Shown: one piece after another, positions 22,705 to 34,130 of the stretch
Numbering within the stretch: position 1 is the first letter of the stretch
How the letters are laid out: every line of letters begins with the position of its first letter
NCBI GenBank assembly: GCA_021030915.1
Contig: JAGEMR010000006.1
Span: 434,001-498,000 of the forward strand
Reading direction: 5' to 3'
Length of the DNA: 64,000 bases
Origin: Astrothelium macrocarpum
Taxonomy: Eukaryota; Ascomycota; Dothideomycetes; Trypetheliales; Trypetheliaceae
Position numbers and translations under genes: made by a program
Notes under the pieces: model-generated
Database searches by the model: none
Told to the model about the DNA's origin: nothing
What the model saw: the letters and a program-made list of their open reading frames with translations, nothing else

Positions 22705-25700
22705 ATATGTCTCAGCGCAGTGCTCAATTTACGAAAGTCGGGTTTCATAATTGCGAGGATTAATGGTGCTTTTAAATTACTTGGAATTTGAGAGAATTAC
22801 GAAAATTACGAAAGTTAGTTTGAATGAAATTACAATGCTTATTTCAAACGCTTGATTCCCAAAGAGACTACCGGATCTGGCTGTTCTCTGTTACCAACTG
22901 TGTCTGACTCTGCTTCAATTGCTTGTAGCTCGTCGTGGTCATCAATAGGGAAGTGAGTTTTCCACTCAGACCGAGTCTCCACTCGGACCGAGTCTCCAAC
23001 CAGAAGCAGTGCTCTAATCCTCTCACGTATCAGGCTAATCTTTCTGATCGGGATTTGAGACCAGATAGGCCACAAACCTCCCCACTGCTATTCATTCGAT
23101 AAGGTGGTCATCTGCAAGGCAAGTTCGACTTTCGCTTTTTCCTGCTCAATCTACGGATCGCAAAACGACAAATTACGTGCTTTCGGACCGGGAGATAGCG
23201 GAACCAATGGCGATCATCTCGTGCCACGAGATTCTCCATCGCTTGTTCAACCTTGTCCCTTGGTCCGAAGCGAGCCGCCCCCATACTACTCGGGATCGGT
23301 GTGGAATGAGGGTCAGGGCGGACAAGGATGACTGAAGGTGTGCCGAACCCACGCGGGTGGCAGATTTGCCACGAGCGCGTTGGGCGAGTTCGACCGATTT
23401 GCCGGCACCCCCGCTACGAACGAAACGTCTGGTCCGGCACCTGAAAGCGCCAAAGAGAGACCCGCGCCCCGCGAGCATGACTCCGGCGCGCAAACGCCAC
23501 GGCGAGCGTTGCGCGCCCTCAGGCCCAGATGGCTTGTCACATGATTAGAGTCTCATGCGGTATGCAGGTGCTTGCAAGCTGAGACGTCCATTAATAGTGC
23601 GCCGTGGACCGCATTCAGGTGATTGGCATCTGATTCTTGTGTGACTGGAATGCATACTGATAAAAGAAATTCTCCTTTTATCACTCGCTAAATGCAAGTT
23701 CCGGCCTGCATGATAGCATGGCTGCCATGCCAGAACCGCTCGGGTGGGAGTAGGCGGTACGAAGCATCGTAGATTATTGGTACAGCCTCGCCACGTGGCC
23801 AAGGCACCGGTAGGTTGCACGAGCATGCGACAAAACCTGTCATGCCTCTGGAATCTCGTGATACGCTGGATGGATGATGGAAACGGAAATCCTCGACCCG
23901 AGATGGTGGACGGCATGACCGATGGCTCGTCTTTTGGAGACAGCTGATGCCTGAGGTATGCTTTTTTGGTCAAAGTGGAGCGGCCTTATCGCTAATTTTT
24001 GGAAAGGTATGGGCTACTCAGCCAATTGTTTCGAAATCTCTTCCGACGAAAAATTTGATAGGCTTCCAACGTCTGGCTCGTTTCTTTTAGTGGCGTCAAA
24101 CAGTCGGGGCCGCTTGTGGTGCAGCCGAACGTGATCAGTGCTGATTTTAGCATTAGTGCACGGACTCTTGTAGTTAAGTAAGCATGGAGTATGTCGAAAC
24201 GAGTTCGCAATTGAATTAGCACTTCACCTGATCTTGTGATTGTAGACAGTCACCGCGGTTTGGCTGAATGTAATTTTAGCATGATCCTGCGACCAGTTTG
24301 AGGCTGAATTTCTGCGGATCCAATCGACATCATGCGTGACATCTGCTTTCGTTCACCTATCCCTCCCACACAATGACGCTAGTCTGTTTGTAACCACGCG
24401 TGGGACTGGAAAGCATGCAGAGGGATGATGCAGAGCTGATTTAATTTCCAGCTCAGCGAAAAATTCGTGGTTACCGTGCCAATTTGCAGAGCCAATTGTG
24501 GCTCTGTGCACAGAAGTACTGCATCGTGATCGACACTCTGAGCCTTGCGCCGAAGGGCAAGCACACAGGCGTCATCGTGAGATGAACCTGCAGGCGCAAA
24601 AACTTCTGCATGCAGCTAGGCCCTAACTATGCTTAAGCCCGCGGCGCGGCGCCCTCGCAGAGTCTCATTTGAGGCAGCGACTTGACTTGCCATTGGCTCT
24701 ACGAAATGAGAGGACGGCGGTGACGATAAGTTGACATCGTGGGCAATGCAGTAGGCTACCATCAGTGTACCTCCGACAATAAGACGTTTGGTCTGACTCC
24801 AGAACATGCGTCAGATGCGGTCGCTGGGGGAGCTGAAAATGGGCTGGTGAGGCTTGGTTACTAGTGAGCGCTTATGCATGGAAGCTGTAGAAGGACGGGA
24901 GAAGCATTCCAATAGTCGCGCATTGCCCTTGCCCTTCCGCACAGCTCAACAACCAAGTTGACAAAAATGAAATCTCCGCGCCTGCAACTATGCTACGAGT
25001 CGTCCAGCTTTTCTTAGGGTACCCGAACAAGCCGGCATGGCTTGCTTAGCTGAGGATGAGGAGACGGCACGTTGCGGACCCGCTGAAAGTTCACCTACTC
25101 GTTGTACAGACACCTCGAATTATATTGAGAAGCGCTCATTGGTAGGCACACAGAAGTAATTAGAAGTCAAATGATGGCGTCGCTTGGATTCCAAGTTTAG
25201 CGCAGTTTTTTTTTTTTCTTCCACAGCCGCGGATTGAGTCTTTCGTCGTCTCAACACAACACCATGGCCACGGACCATAGCGACGCGCGACGCTAGCTGG
25301 GACACGTATGGACTATTGGCCTCTGAAACACGGGATTTTCGGAAAGGAGCGTGGTGCCAGGATCTTGCCCGACAGAGTACACAGAAACCTTCCAGAAGGA
25401 CTCCAGTCAGGCAAGACCTACCGAGCTAAGAAGAAGTCCAACGAGCCCTAGGTTATACCTTACAGTGGAGTAGCTTTAAGCCTGAGATTCTGGGCATACT
25501 AGCAAAACCCTTTCCATTGCCACGCAGGCACGTTCAAACTGCTATTGTCTGCCATCGGTGTCGCTTGTCCAATTTCCACCAGCCTGGTTGGAGGCCTGTT
25601 GGACAGTGCGTGTTGAGCATCCGCCTTCCACCGTCTCATGAACACTTTTAACCTGTGCCCCTGTCGCGGTATTCGTCGAAACTCCCTTTCCATCCATCTC

Positions 25701-25849
25701 AAGGAGACAAAAACAGAACTTGCGGAACAGGAACTTGGATAGAGTCTTTATCATATCTCATGACATACAAACGAAAAATTTGAGAAACGACGTTGCTCTC
25801 TTTGGCTACCAAGTCAATGGCAGCACTGATTACTCGCGTTTGAATCGTC
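22705..25849. other. Long intergenic region, no supported gene
   Basis: This is 3.1 kb with scattered short frames and no domain. The minus-strand frame at 22839-23075 reads as a charged peptide but lacks a partner exon. A tandem 17-bp duplication sits at 22963-22996 and a T-run at about 25206-25217. No transposon or RNA gene was recognised. Confidence 0.4.
22963..22996. repeat. Tandem duplication of a 17-bp unit
   Basis: CACTCAGACCGAGTCTC is followed immediately by CACTCGGACCGAGTCTC, differing at one base. It is a short local duplication in non-coding DNA. Confidence 0.8.
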
Positions 25850-26661
25850 ATGGCTGGCTCTAAACCGCAAGGTTCATCGCTCTTACTCATTCAGATCATG
25901 TACTTCGCTTACATGACCTTCTCACAGCTTCTTGTCCTTCTTATCCTGTCGACAATCCACCAAATCCCTTCCAATTGAATGAGAATGAGCGGGCATACGT
26001 TGCCCGACCCGCTCCCTTTCCTTGCAGTTCGTCGACGCTGGCAGTTGTCGACCACAACGATATCCCCCGTGTCCAAGATCGCCGGTTAGCTTCCACAGTA
26101 ACGCAGTCCAGCTTTGGCCTCAACACGTTGGAAACTCCTCTTACTCCTCAGAGCACCGTGCGAACTAGACCAGTACAGAAAATAACCGGACCCGGCAATG
26201 TTAATGGCAATCCTAACGTGGCCTTCGAGTCTTTCCTGCAGCAGGAGGCAGCAGCAAGATCAGGTATCCCCGAAGGCTCCTTGTCATCTTCCCGTGATTC
26301 GTATGTCGAGAATCCTGGTTTTGACGTAACGGCATCCCGCTTTACGGATGTAAGCCAAGAGCTGGGCAGCGACCACGCCAGGACTATGCCCAGCTTCGAG
26401 TCGAAGGATCACAAGTGGCGTTCACGGACTCGACATCGAGGCATGGACATCTCGGCGGCTATCAATAGCAATGTCGAACAAGGATCGCTTGAGGCTTGGG
26501 ATTTGTCACGCCTCCTTGAACGCGTCTCTGCGTCCGGCATAAGTCGGGATGCTCTGATGGAGATCATAGGGTCGCAGTTCCCGACAGAAGAGATACCTGC
26601 TACCGAAGAGGTGATAGCAGTGATTGATCGTATTCTCGTGCAAGGCGAGGGCCAACAGTGA
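25850..26661 (+). CDS. Unrecognised polar protein
   Basis: The long frame has no ATG near its beginning, so an upstream exon is needed. ATG at 25850 with a 22-nt exon (MAGSKPQ), a 56-bp intron (25872-25927, GTTCAT donor, CTCACAG acceptor) and exon 25928-26661 gives 251 residues in phase. The donor is weak, so the start is the uncertain part. The body is polar and serine-rich. A more structured end (SLEAWDLSRLLERVSASGIS, LMEIIGSQFPTEEIPATEE) looks helical and may be a small protein-binding domain. No family was recognised. Confidence 0.55.
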
Positions 26662-28243
26662 GAGATGCTGGCGCTGCTCCAACGCTCAGGTAGCGGATTC
26701 GGTGTATTAAATGCTTTGTCATGGATATAGAGTTTTAATTCCAAATAGTGACTCACCTGTTTCGGTTGCATGCTGTGCCTGGCCTTTTGACAACAAAACG
26801 ACTCTGGAGTGGTTAGGGTCGGCCGCCAATCTCCAGCCGTAAGGGTCACCCGAGAGGGAAGATTCCGAATGATTGCTACCACAATCATCAGCATTCGCCA
26901 GAAACAGCATACGCTGTTGCAATGCAGTTCAGATAAGCCTTGCATGAACCTTGACTGTCTGCTTGCATTGCATGACTAGGTAAATTCGAGATGAAGTACA
27001 TTTAGGCCGGTCGGATGGCTCGGGACGATGCTGGGATCTACCATGGCTCTATCCCTGTGCGATCGAAGTTCGAATGGGGTTGTGGCGCCATCGCAAGCGC
27101 AACCGAACTCCTATTTCTCAAGATTGACTGCAAGTAATCGTGACTCCCTATCTCTCACGGCATACTTTCTACTGTCCATTAAGATGTCCTCAGGTAAAAA
27201 GCTAGGTTTCGCGCCCGCTGTAGACTATCCTCGATGATTTGCGACCGGCCGTATTTGAATGCTGCTCGGGGTTGGAGAATCATACAGGAGCTGCCCCCCA
27301 CTAATTAATTTGGACATGGCACAAGGCATTTTCACCAGATCTGCATGTACGACATAGGCTTGGATTCGGGGGCTATGATCGTTGTTTGGGGGTGGCGCAG
27401 ATAACTCTGCCACACCTCGGCCGTTTGTAGCTAGCTCGGGACTAGCCACCTCCACGTTGAACGGGATTCTCCACATATTAAAAATGTTCCTTACATTAAA
27501 GTTCGGGCAGCAGGTTGTGACAAATTGTAGACATACGCCCGATGATGGCGGGTCCAATAATGCAGGAATCGCGCTCCAACTGTGCGCTGGCTTGCAGCAG
27601 AGCAAGCAAAATTTTCAACGCGGCCTCCCAAGTTGACAAGGGGTATTGAGGGGAAGCTAGAGGCGTGTGAGCTGTTTGCAGGACCAAGGCACGCTGGCTA
27701 CCAGTGGCCGTGTACAGCCAGAGCCCCAAGCACCAAGCCACAAGATGACTGCAGATGTATTGCTTGGACACGAGTCAAGCTGACCCCCGAGCCGACAGAA
27801 CCTTGAGTTGCGCGTCATTCCCCCTCGTGTTCTCGGACTTTTGTGTTTTGGTTGTTCTTTTGGTCCAGCAGATCTCGCCTTGCTGCACATATCGCTCCAG
27901 CTCTGGCTGCTGCTACCAAAGTCTTGCTACTGCCGCTCTGGAGGGAGTTGGGCAACTGCAATGCCTAAAGGCCTAATTTTCCTTATCACTTAAATTTATC
28001 AAATTGTCCATTGTTTCTTTCACCCTTGCCCTTCTGCCTTATTTCTCAGGTCAGTCTGAGCATAGAGGTAGCTCCATCACGGCTTGCAATTGGGTGTTAC
28101 TTTATCTGTTTTGACGCCTGTCCACAAGCTTGGGCGACAAGCGTAAGACATGTCTCTCATCTGCTCTTCTTGATCTCGACTCTTCAGCCCGTTGTCCTAA
28201 TAGCTTCTTCAAAATAGGAGACTCCTTTACTCTTGCGGACCAA
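26662..28243. other. Intergenic region, no supported gene
   Basis: This 1.6-kb gap contains only short frames without domains. It should hold the 3' end of the upstream gene and the promoter of the gene at 28244. A frame continuous with that gene extends back to 28130 but has no ATG. Confidence 0.45.
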
Positions 28244-29131
28244 ATGGAATCAGATATTAAGTCCGAGCGAATCATACTTGACGATGTTCAGTCAACGGTC
28301 TCCATGTCGAGGATTAGAGGTCGCACATCTCTCGTGGTTCCTGCTGCCGTCGGTCATGATGACATCACAAAGACTGTTGATTCCTCGCCCTCTACCGTCA
28401 CAAAGTCTGTGCCTCTAGGCGATGTCGTTTGGCAATCCATGGCTTCAGAGAGTACCGCGCCAACGACGGTGTCAGACAACGGTGAATTAAAACAGGATGA
28501 TATCGAGAAGACGGGCAAAGGCCAAACGTATATCCAGCCGATTACCGAACCGCACGGTCGATCGAATCTGGGTCGATCTGTGTCCGTGCCGAGCATACCT
28601 GACAAAAATGACCCCTGCCCAAGCGACGTGTCTGATATGCTTTCCAGATCAAGCAATCCGGCTAATGATCCATGGTCATCTTTGAAGAGGGCCAGCTTCG
28701 CCCTCTCGCAAAATTCTTCTAACAGAGCTGACTCTGGTTCTGATGTGTCGTCTCATGGAACCATCAGCTTGCGTTTCCCGATTGGTGATCTCGACCCGAA
28801 GCTGCTGCTCAGGAAAACTAGCAATCGGCATCTTCCCGCAAGAATTTCGTCTATGGAGGAATTCAACGCGGACATGGACGAAACATTCCCGCCTGGGTTA
28901 GAACATGATGTAAACGAATCGGCCAGGATATGCGCTTCACATGATAAACTGTGCGCTCTCAAGTTCCGGGATCAGAATTTCGCGGATATTGATCCTAAGA
29001 TCAACAGAGCTAAGAAGGCAGAAAAAAGTCAACAACCAAAATGTCTGACCGGTCGGAAAGTCCTAGTGACGGGGCTCGCTCTATTGGCAATGGCAACGAT
29101 CATAATTCGACCAAAGCTGCCACCCAGATAA
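28244..29131 (+). CDS. Unrecognised protein with a C-terminal membrane segment
   Basis: Single exon of 295 residues from the first in-frame ATG (MESDIKSERIILDD). The body is polar and serine/aspartate-rich with no known domain. The last 25 residues carry a hydrophobic run (KVLVTGLALLAMATIIIR) followed by KLPPR, which looks like a tail anchor with a short basic lumenal or matrix end. If real, the bulk of the protein would face the cytosol. It is the third unrecognised gene in a row in this gene-poor stretch. Confidence 0.55.
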   Translation: MESDIKSERIILDDVQSTVSMSRIRGRTSLVVPAAVGHDDITKTVDSSPSTVTKSVPLGDVVWQSMASESTAPTTVSDNGELKQDDIEKTGKGQTYIQPITEPHGRSNLGRSVSVPSIPDKNDPCPSDVSDMLSRSSNPANDPWSSLKRASFALSQNSSNRADSGSDVSSHGTISLRFPIGDLDPKLLLRKTSNRHLPARISSMEEFNADMDETFPPGLEHDVNESARICASHDKLCALKFRDQNFADIDPKINRAKKAEKSQQPKCLTGRKVLVTGLALLAMATIIIRPKLPPR

Positions 29132-29505
29132 CGCCGCGAGCTGTTTCTATTAATTTTGTTGATGTATTCACCATTTCGTACGACATACGACACAAGGACT
29201 TTTGTTGTCTGGTCCTTGAAGTTCAGCGCCGGTCGTTCTTGGCGTTTGCTCAATTCATTATTTGCAATTTCTTGCCTGTCTTTGCTTTTAAATATCTTGG
29301 AGGTTACATTGGTGTCGAAATCTTTGGTATTAGCCAGCATTGGAGGGGTCCGAATGTGGATGCCAGGAATCGATGGAATCGATGCTTGGGGGGCGCTTGA
29401 CGGTATTTCAGTCTTTTTCCATATATCATTCATATGTACCGGATCGAAGATTTTGGAGATGGCGATTACTGTGTTGAAGCTGGAGCACTTTCGAGATCAG
29501 TCATC
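29132..29505. other. Short intergenic region between convergent genes
   Basis: This 374-bp gap should contain both terminators. No gene or repeat was recognised. Confidence 0.5.
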
Positions 29506-31433
29506 TCAGAAATTGAGCTGCCACCTTGACCACGTGGGGTTGTAGCACCTTCGAATCGTCAGCTTACTTTCCAAAAGAATCACAATATAATGCGATGCTC
29601 TACCAGCATTCAAGGCATCCAGGATGGCATTGATTCTCGCGGTACTCATTTCCAAAACCATCTCGCTCCACGCTTGTTCCCTTTGCTTCTTAGCAGTTCT
29701 TTTTCGCCCGTCCCACTCAGCAGAGTCTGTCCGGGCCTCGATACCCCATTTGACTACCTCTTGGAGACTTGTGGTCAGTTTCAAGTTGCCGCTTTTAAGA
29801 AGGCTACGTAGCAGAACTTCCATAAGCAGAGACACCTTTGCATTATCAGACACTGTTGTTGAGTTCGCCTTCCATGGGAGATAATCATTTTCCAATGTCT
29901 TTTGTTCCAGCGGTGCCGTATCGTTGCCGCTATCAGAAAAGCCCAACAACGGTCGGAGTAATGTCCGGCTGAGACACGTCTGTACATGAATTGATAAGTA
30001 CGGTACTGCAGGAGTGACAAAATTGGAGAAAAGAGGAGTTGGAAGGCCACGAATAAATTCCGTATATAGGCCAAGGAGATCGTCGAGAGTAGTAAAATAA
30101 GCGGGCGTCAGCTCCGCAACTTTGACAAGCTGCGAACGGGAGTTAGTCATCAATTATGCCATGCATGTACATAGAGTGAGAAGCAAACGCACCAATGCAA
30201 GAAGCCGCTGTCGAATCAAGATCGCACTCATGCCCCCAAGTTTATCAACCCCATTATCTACATCTATGACAGACCAGTCCGACTCATCTGAACTGGATTC
30301 AAGACCATCACAAGACGCCTGCTGCTCTTTGTTCATTGTCGCCTTGATTCTGCCCTTATTCGTATGAGCGTCATTGTCTTCAATGAGTTGGTCTGCTTCT
30401 TCGTCGTCGTCATCGACGTAATCTGCAAATTCGCCTTCGTCGATGTTCAATCTTTTGGCTTTCCTGTCCGCAAATTGCGTTTCCTCTGACTCGCGTTCTT
30501 TGGTTTCGTTCTTAAATACTTGCTTAAATTCGTTCATGGATTTAGTACTGCCGTCGGCGAAAATTGCGCGCATTACATGACGACGAGCCGTATGGGTATT
30601 GTACGGAAACAAATGTTGTAGAATCAGGCTCTCTCTCAGCAGGTCCTGTGCGTTGTGGCCATCTTGAGCCATCTTTGCTTGTCGCAGTCTTTCGTCAAAG
30701 TCTTCATTGAGTGCATCCAACATGAAGTCTAGCCACAACTCCCATCTGGCCCACCTATCCTTCCAAGCCACTGAGCAATTAAACGCCCAGCCAACTACGT
30801 GCCAAAAATCCTCTGCACATTGCCAGATGGACCCTTTGGTAGCGATGTTAGTGTTGATAGCGACGTCATCAAAGTCACGAAACGATGTTGTCGATTTATT
30901 GCCGCCTCTCCATTTACGAAAACGGCCTTTCGCGGGCGACAAAAATGCTAATGCAGTCGCGAAGTCGGCATCCACAGGACCTAAAACTTGGTTGACTTGA
31001 CGAAGCAGTTGCAGCGCATCGTTTGCAGCTCGGTTCGCATCCGCTGAAGCCGCTCTAGTAGTTTGTGATGGGTGAACCACAAGAGTTCCTGCAAGAGATA
31101 GATATTGTGGAGCTGGCACAAACGTAGAAAGCGATTGGTCCGAGTCAGGCCGCAATGTTCCAGACGCGAGTATCGTCCTGAGTAGACTGAAAGCTTGAGA
31201 ATCTGCAAGCATGTTAGTAAGTAACAAATAGGTGCTCTTCTGGATTACCAACACAGTTGTTCCTCCAGATAGATGCGGCATTGTTCTTTGAGCTCAAAGG
31301 GTAACGGCTTTATTGACCTTTGTTTGAACGTATTTCCATCGCGTGACGGATTGAGAGCGGTCATATGTGTTGATTGCATTGGTGATTCTGGTGCAGTTGC
31401 GTATGATTGAGCAGATTGACTCCGCGATTTCAT
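29506..31433 (-). CDS. Unrecognised protein, probably conserved, 604 residues
   Basis: Exons 31433-31253, 31202-30193 and 30129-29506 join in phase. Intron 1 (50 bp) has a perfect ACTAAC branch and restores EEQLYSQAFSLLRTILASG. Intron 2 (63 bp, GTGCGT donor, GACTAAC branch) restores RQRLLALVKVAELTPAYF. The protein reads as mainly helical with many Trp and Leu positions (WHVVGWAFNCSVAWKDRWARWELWLDFMLD), an acidic patch at about residues 325-345 (YVDDDDEEADQLIEDND) and a helical C-terminal half. It resembles a helical-repeat scaffold, but I cannot name a family. A minor uncertainty is whether the last 30 residues belong to another exon. Confidence 0.75.
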
Positions 31434-31460
31434 AATTTGACTGCATCTGCTTGGCTTCTG

Positions 31461-31494
31461 TCACAATCTATAAATGATCACAATCTATATATGA
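31461..31494. repeat. Tandem duplication in a promoter
   Basis: TCACAATCTATAAATGA is followed directly by TCACAATCTATATATGA (17-bp unit, one mismatch). It lies 28 bp upstream of the start codon of the 604-residue gene on the minus strand and contains TATA-like sequence. Confidence 0.75.
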
Positions 31495-31730
31495 AGACAT
31501 TTAAGGACAGACTGATGTAAGAAGGCATCGGAGCTGCTTAGTCCGGTGACGCGACTAACTAAACTCAGAACGCGCTATCACGTGAAAATTATCTAATCAA
31601 TCTACCGAAAACCAGCACAACGCTGAGGTATTCTTTGAATGAACATATCTGCAAACAGGTCATGTCAGCCAGCGGGCAAACCCAACTCCTTTGACGATCT
31701 CTGTCATTACGCTTTCGCGCCCGTCTCTCA

Positions 31731-32146
31731 TCAATCCGCCAAGTAGTGGCCGAATACTTGGGCCTTCCTCGATCTGGCTGGAGCTTTTTTGAACACCCAA
31801 ACTTCCTTCATCTGCCCAAGGAGTCTCTTCCAAGTTAAGCCATGGTTGAGCCGATTCAGCTTCAAGGTTTCAACAAATTCCCGGCCTTGTAATCTAATAT
31901 CAAATTCTGTAACCCACGGAGCGCGAGTTAACCTAACGGCTGTTGTAAAGTTGTTTGTCGTCAAATCTGCATTCAGCTTCAGCTGCATCCTACGAAGTTT
32001 GGCTGGGACTCAGTAAGTTTCTAAAATTGAAACGCATGAGATTGGTTTTCAAGATAGAAAAAGTCGTCGGACGGAACTAGAACAAGAACTTGCGGGCTTC
32101 CTTGGAGCAAAACTTCTTCGGTGGTGATGCTCGGAGAGCTTGCCAT
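31731..32146 (-). CDS. Small unrecognised protein, exon structure uncertain
   Basis: The 3' exon encodes about 85 residues ending GHYLAD, with RLTRAPWVTEFDIRLQGREF and LNHGLTWKRLLGQMKEVWVF. This has the residue mix of a real folded protein. Its frame opens just after a TGA, so an upstream exon is needed. An ATG at 32146 starts MASSPSITTEEVLLQGSPQV, and a CCCAG acceptor lies just before the 3' exon, but I could not find a donor that joins the two in phase. The coordinates span both parts. Confidence 0.42.
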
Positions 32147-32789
32147 CACGGCAGTGGGCAATTTCAAGAGGCTGCTTTGAGCATTCAAGAGGTATTATGT
32201 GACAGGGTTCTTGGCATGCAACGTATAAGCGTAAGTCCTATGTTGCCTGAAAACTTGAAATTGTGGTGACTCGTTCTCATCTATTGCATAAGCAGCCCCT
32301 TCCTTTGTCCGAAGACGTCGTTTTCTTTGTTTAAAACTAGTTTCATGCTAACTTGAAAGAAAGCCTATCACATATCACAAGCTTCTGTAAAAATCTGACT
32401 GTGACTTTCACAATTGTGGAATTAAGCTCATTTTTCCTTCACAAGCGGCATCTCTGATAGCCATCTAGGACACTCCAAGGCCTCCAATAAAATAAATTTA
32501 GGTGTTTCAAGCGTACATACGGTCTAACAAAGAGAGCTACTCATTAGGACAACCTCTTTAGTAATTACACCAGTCTCCAAGAATTGAAGCGAAGGGAAAC
32601 TATTACTATACTATCGTTACTAAACCGATACGCTATCCCATCTCCACCATCGTGAAACGAAAACGTGGTAGATTGTCAGACAGCTGTGCCGAATGAGTCA
32701 TACCCCTAAATTTCATTTCCGATAATTTAACGAGGACCGTGGCAACAAAAGAGCACTATACAAGACTGGTCCGACGCTGATGCTTGACT
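32147..32789. other. Intergenic AT-rich region
   Basis: This is 640 bp with no credible frame, repeat or RNA gene. It should hold the upstream region of the small gene and the 3' end of the next one on the same strand. Confidence 0.5.
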
Positions 32790-33656
32790 TTAGGGTAGAT
32801 GCAGTCCACCGGTGGATGGACGACCCGAAGCGTCCCGCTCAACTGGAGTGGCATAACCCGTTGAAGAGCTTCCAGAATCAGTATCAGAGGTTTCATCGTA
32901 ATACTGCAAAGGCTTACCGTGGACAATTCTAGGAGGCCTCGAAGCTGAGTCTCCCCCCCTTAGGATGGGTTCAAGACGAAGATCGGAATTGTTTGACTCA
33001 AGCATTTCACGCAAGGCTCGAAGTGCCCGTAGCTGTGTGTCTCTGCCCGGCCCGACAAGGAAAACTTTGCGATCACTAGCATAAGTTGTACTGCGGCTCA
33101 AGACTCCAATAAAGCACTCTGTCGCTGTTCCGTCGTTCAACCAGTGTGTGTGGGCGCGCGCATTCACTTCGACGGTCTCGCGGTAGACAATCTCCGCTTT
33201 CTTCGCGATGCTTGCTCGAAGCCCTTTGATCTTCATGGCTTTGCGGTTCTCCTTGGCATTGAATTCGCCGGTGGGATATTGAGGTGACGGACGATATCCA
33301 CGCACTGGAGAAGGTGATCCTGAGTAAGTGTTTTCGAGTTCGTCTACATCGGCTTTGTCGTTGTCTCCGTCTTCCCATCTGGCGCGATGGGCTACAATAT
33401 TTCGTTTCACCTCGCTCCGCATTGCAACACGTTCTTGCTCGAAGCGCTCACAACTCTCCTGCTTATGTTCGGCAAGAGAGGACTCGAGGCTGTCGATCCG
33501 ATCTTTCAAGGCCTTGTTGACTTGGTTCTGCTTCTCAAATGCTTGATCCAATTTTGTAGGGATACCTGACATGAGTTGACCAGCGATGTGGTATGTGTTT
33601 TCAAAACTCAAGCTTGATCCAACATAGGAGTTGGTGGTGTTGTTTGGTGCGTCCAT
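32790..33656 (-). CDS. Unrecognised coiled-coil protein
   Basis: Single exon of 288 residues starting MDAPNNTTNSYVG. Residues about 35-95 form a charged heptad-like coiled coil (KLDQAFEKQNQVNKALKDRI, SLESSLAEHKQ). The middle (RKAMKIKGLRASIAKKAEIV, VEVNARAHTHWLNDG, DRKVFLVGPGRDTQLRALRA) looks folded. The tail is serine/glycine-rich and disordered. No family was recognised. A solo LTR lies about 150 bp upstream of its start. Confidence 0.62.
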   Translation of the reverse strand: MDAPNNTTNSYVGSSLSFENTYHIAGQLMSGIPTKLDQAFEKQNQVNKALKDRIDSLESSLAEHKQESCERFEQERVAMRSEVKRNIVAHRARWEDGDNDKADVDELENTYSGSPSPVRGYRPSPQYPTGEFNAKENRKAMKIKGLRASIAKKAEIVYRETVEVNARAHTHWLNDGTATECFIGVLSRSTTYASDRKVFLVGPGRDTQLRALRALREMLESNNSDLRLEPILRGGDSASRPPRIVHGKPLQYYDETSDTDSGSSSTGYATPVERDASGRPSTGGLHLP

Positions 33657-34130
33657 TTTGAGAATTCAGTAGACTTTGATGAAACAGATGTGATAAAGCT
33701 GATCAGATCGTTGGCATACTATTTATATTCAAGAGTCGGGATTTTCGGGTGTTTGGATGAGGGTGACCAATGCATATTGTGAACCAGAAGGACAGCACGC
33801 TCATGTTAGGGCAGGAACGAACAGGGTCACGTGTTACCCACCATATCTAGCTTCACTTCCTAAGGTACCTGAATAGCTTCCTCACTAGCTTACAACAATG
33901 GATTCAATTGATTGATACGCCTTTTCTTCCGTAACAGCTCACTTTGGTGAAATATATCTTGTGAACTGCAGAGATCAACGTAGAGATAGATTTGCCAAAA
34001 TTCGCTTCAATGTTGTGAACCAAAGTTTTTCTCGTACTGAATCACATCGGCGTTGGCATTTTATGAAATAGTGGGTTTGATTGTGTATTCCGTGGAAGCA
34101 AATGAAGCTGGCTTTGTTAAACTACAATTT
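33657..34130. other. Intergenic region carrying a solo LTR
   Basis: This 474-bp gap between two minus-strand genes includes the LTR at 33804-33936. The rest should be the promoter of the coiled-coil gene and the 3' end of the gene at 34131. Confidence 0.6.
33799..33941. mobile_element. Solo LTR with 5-bp target-site duplication, copy 2
   Basis: The 133-bp element 33804-33936 begins TGTTAGGG and ends CCGTAACA. It is flanked on both sides by GCTCA (33799-33803 and 33937-33941), a perfect 5-bp duplication as left by LTR-retrotransposon integrase. It shares most of its length with copy 1 at 16970-17099, with a small insertion around 33858-33870. No internal retrotransposon domain lies next to it, so it is a solo LTR formed by recombination, or one end of a very small non-autonomous element. 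Confidence 0.85.

Noticed and set aside
25850..25975. Small hydrophobic 42-residue peptide read directly from ATG 25850
   Set aside because: Reading through ends quickly in a stop. Splicing at 25872-25927 instead links the ATG to a 250-codon gene.
16970..33936. The two LTR copies as ends of one 17-kb retrotransposon
   Set aside because: Copy 2 has its own complete target duplication, and the interval holds ordinary host-type genes with no gag, protease, RT or integrase.
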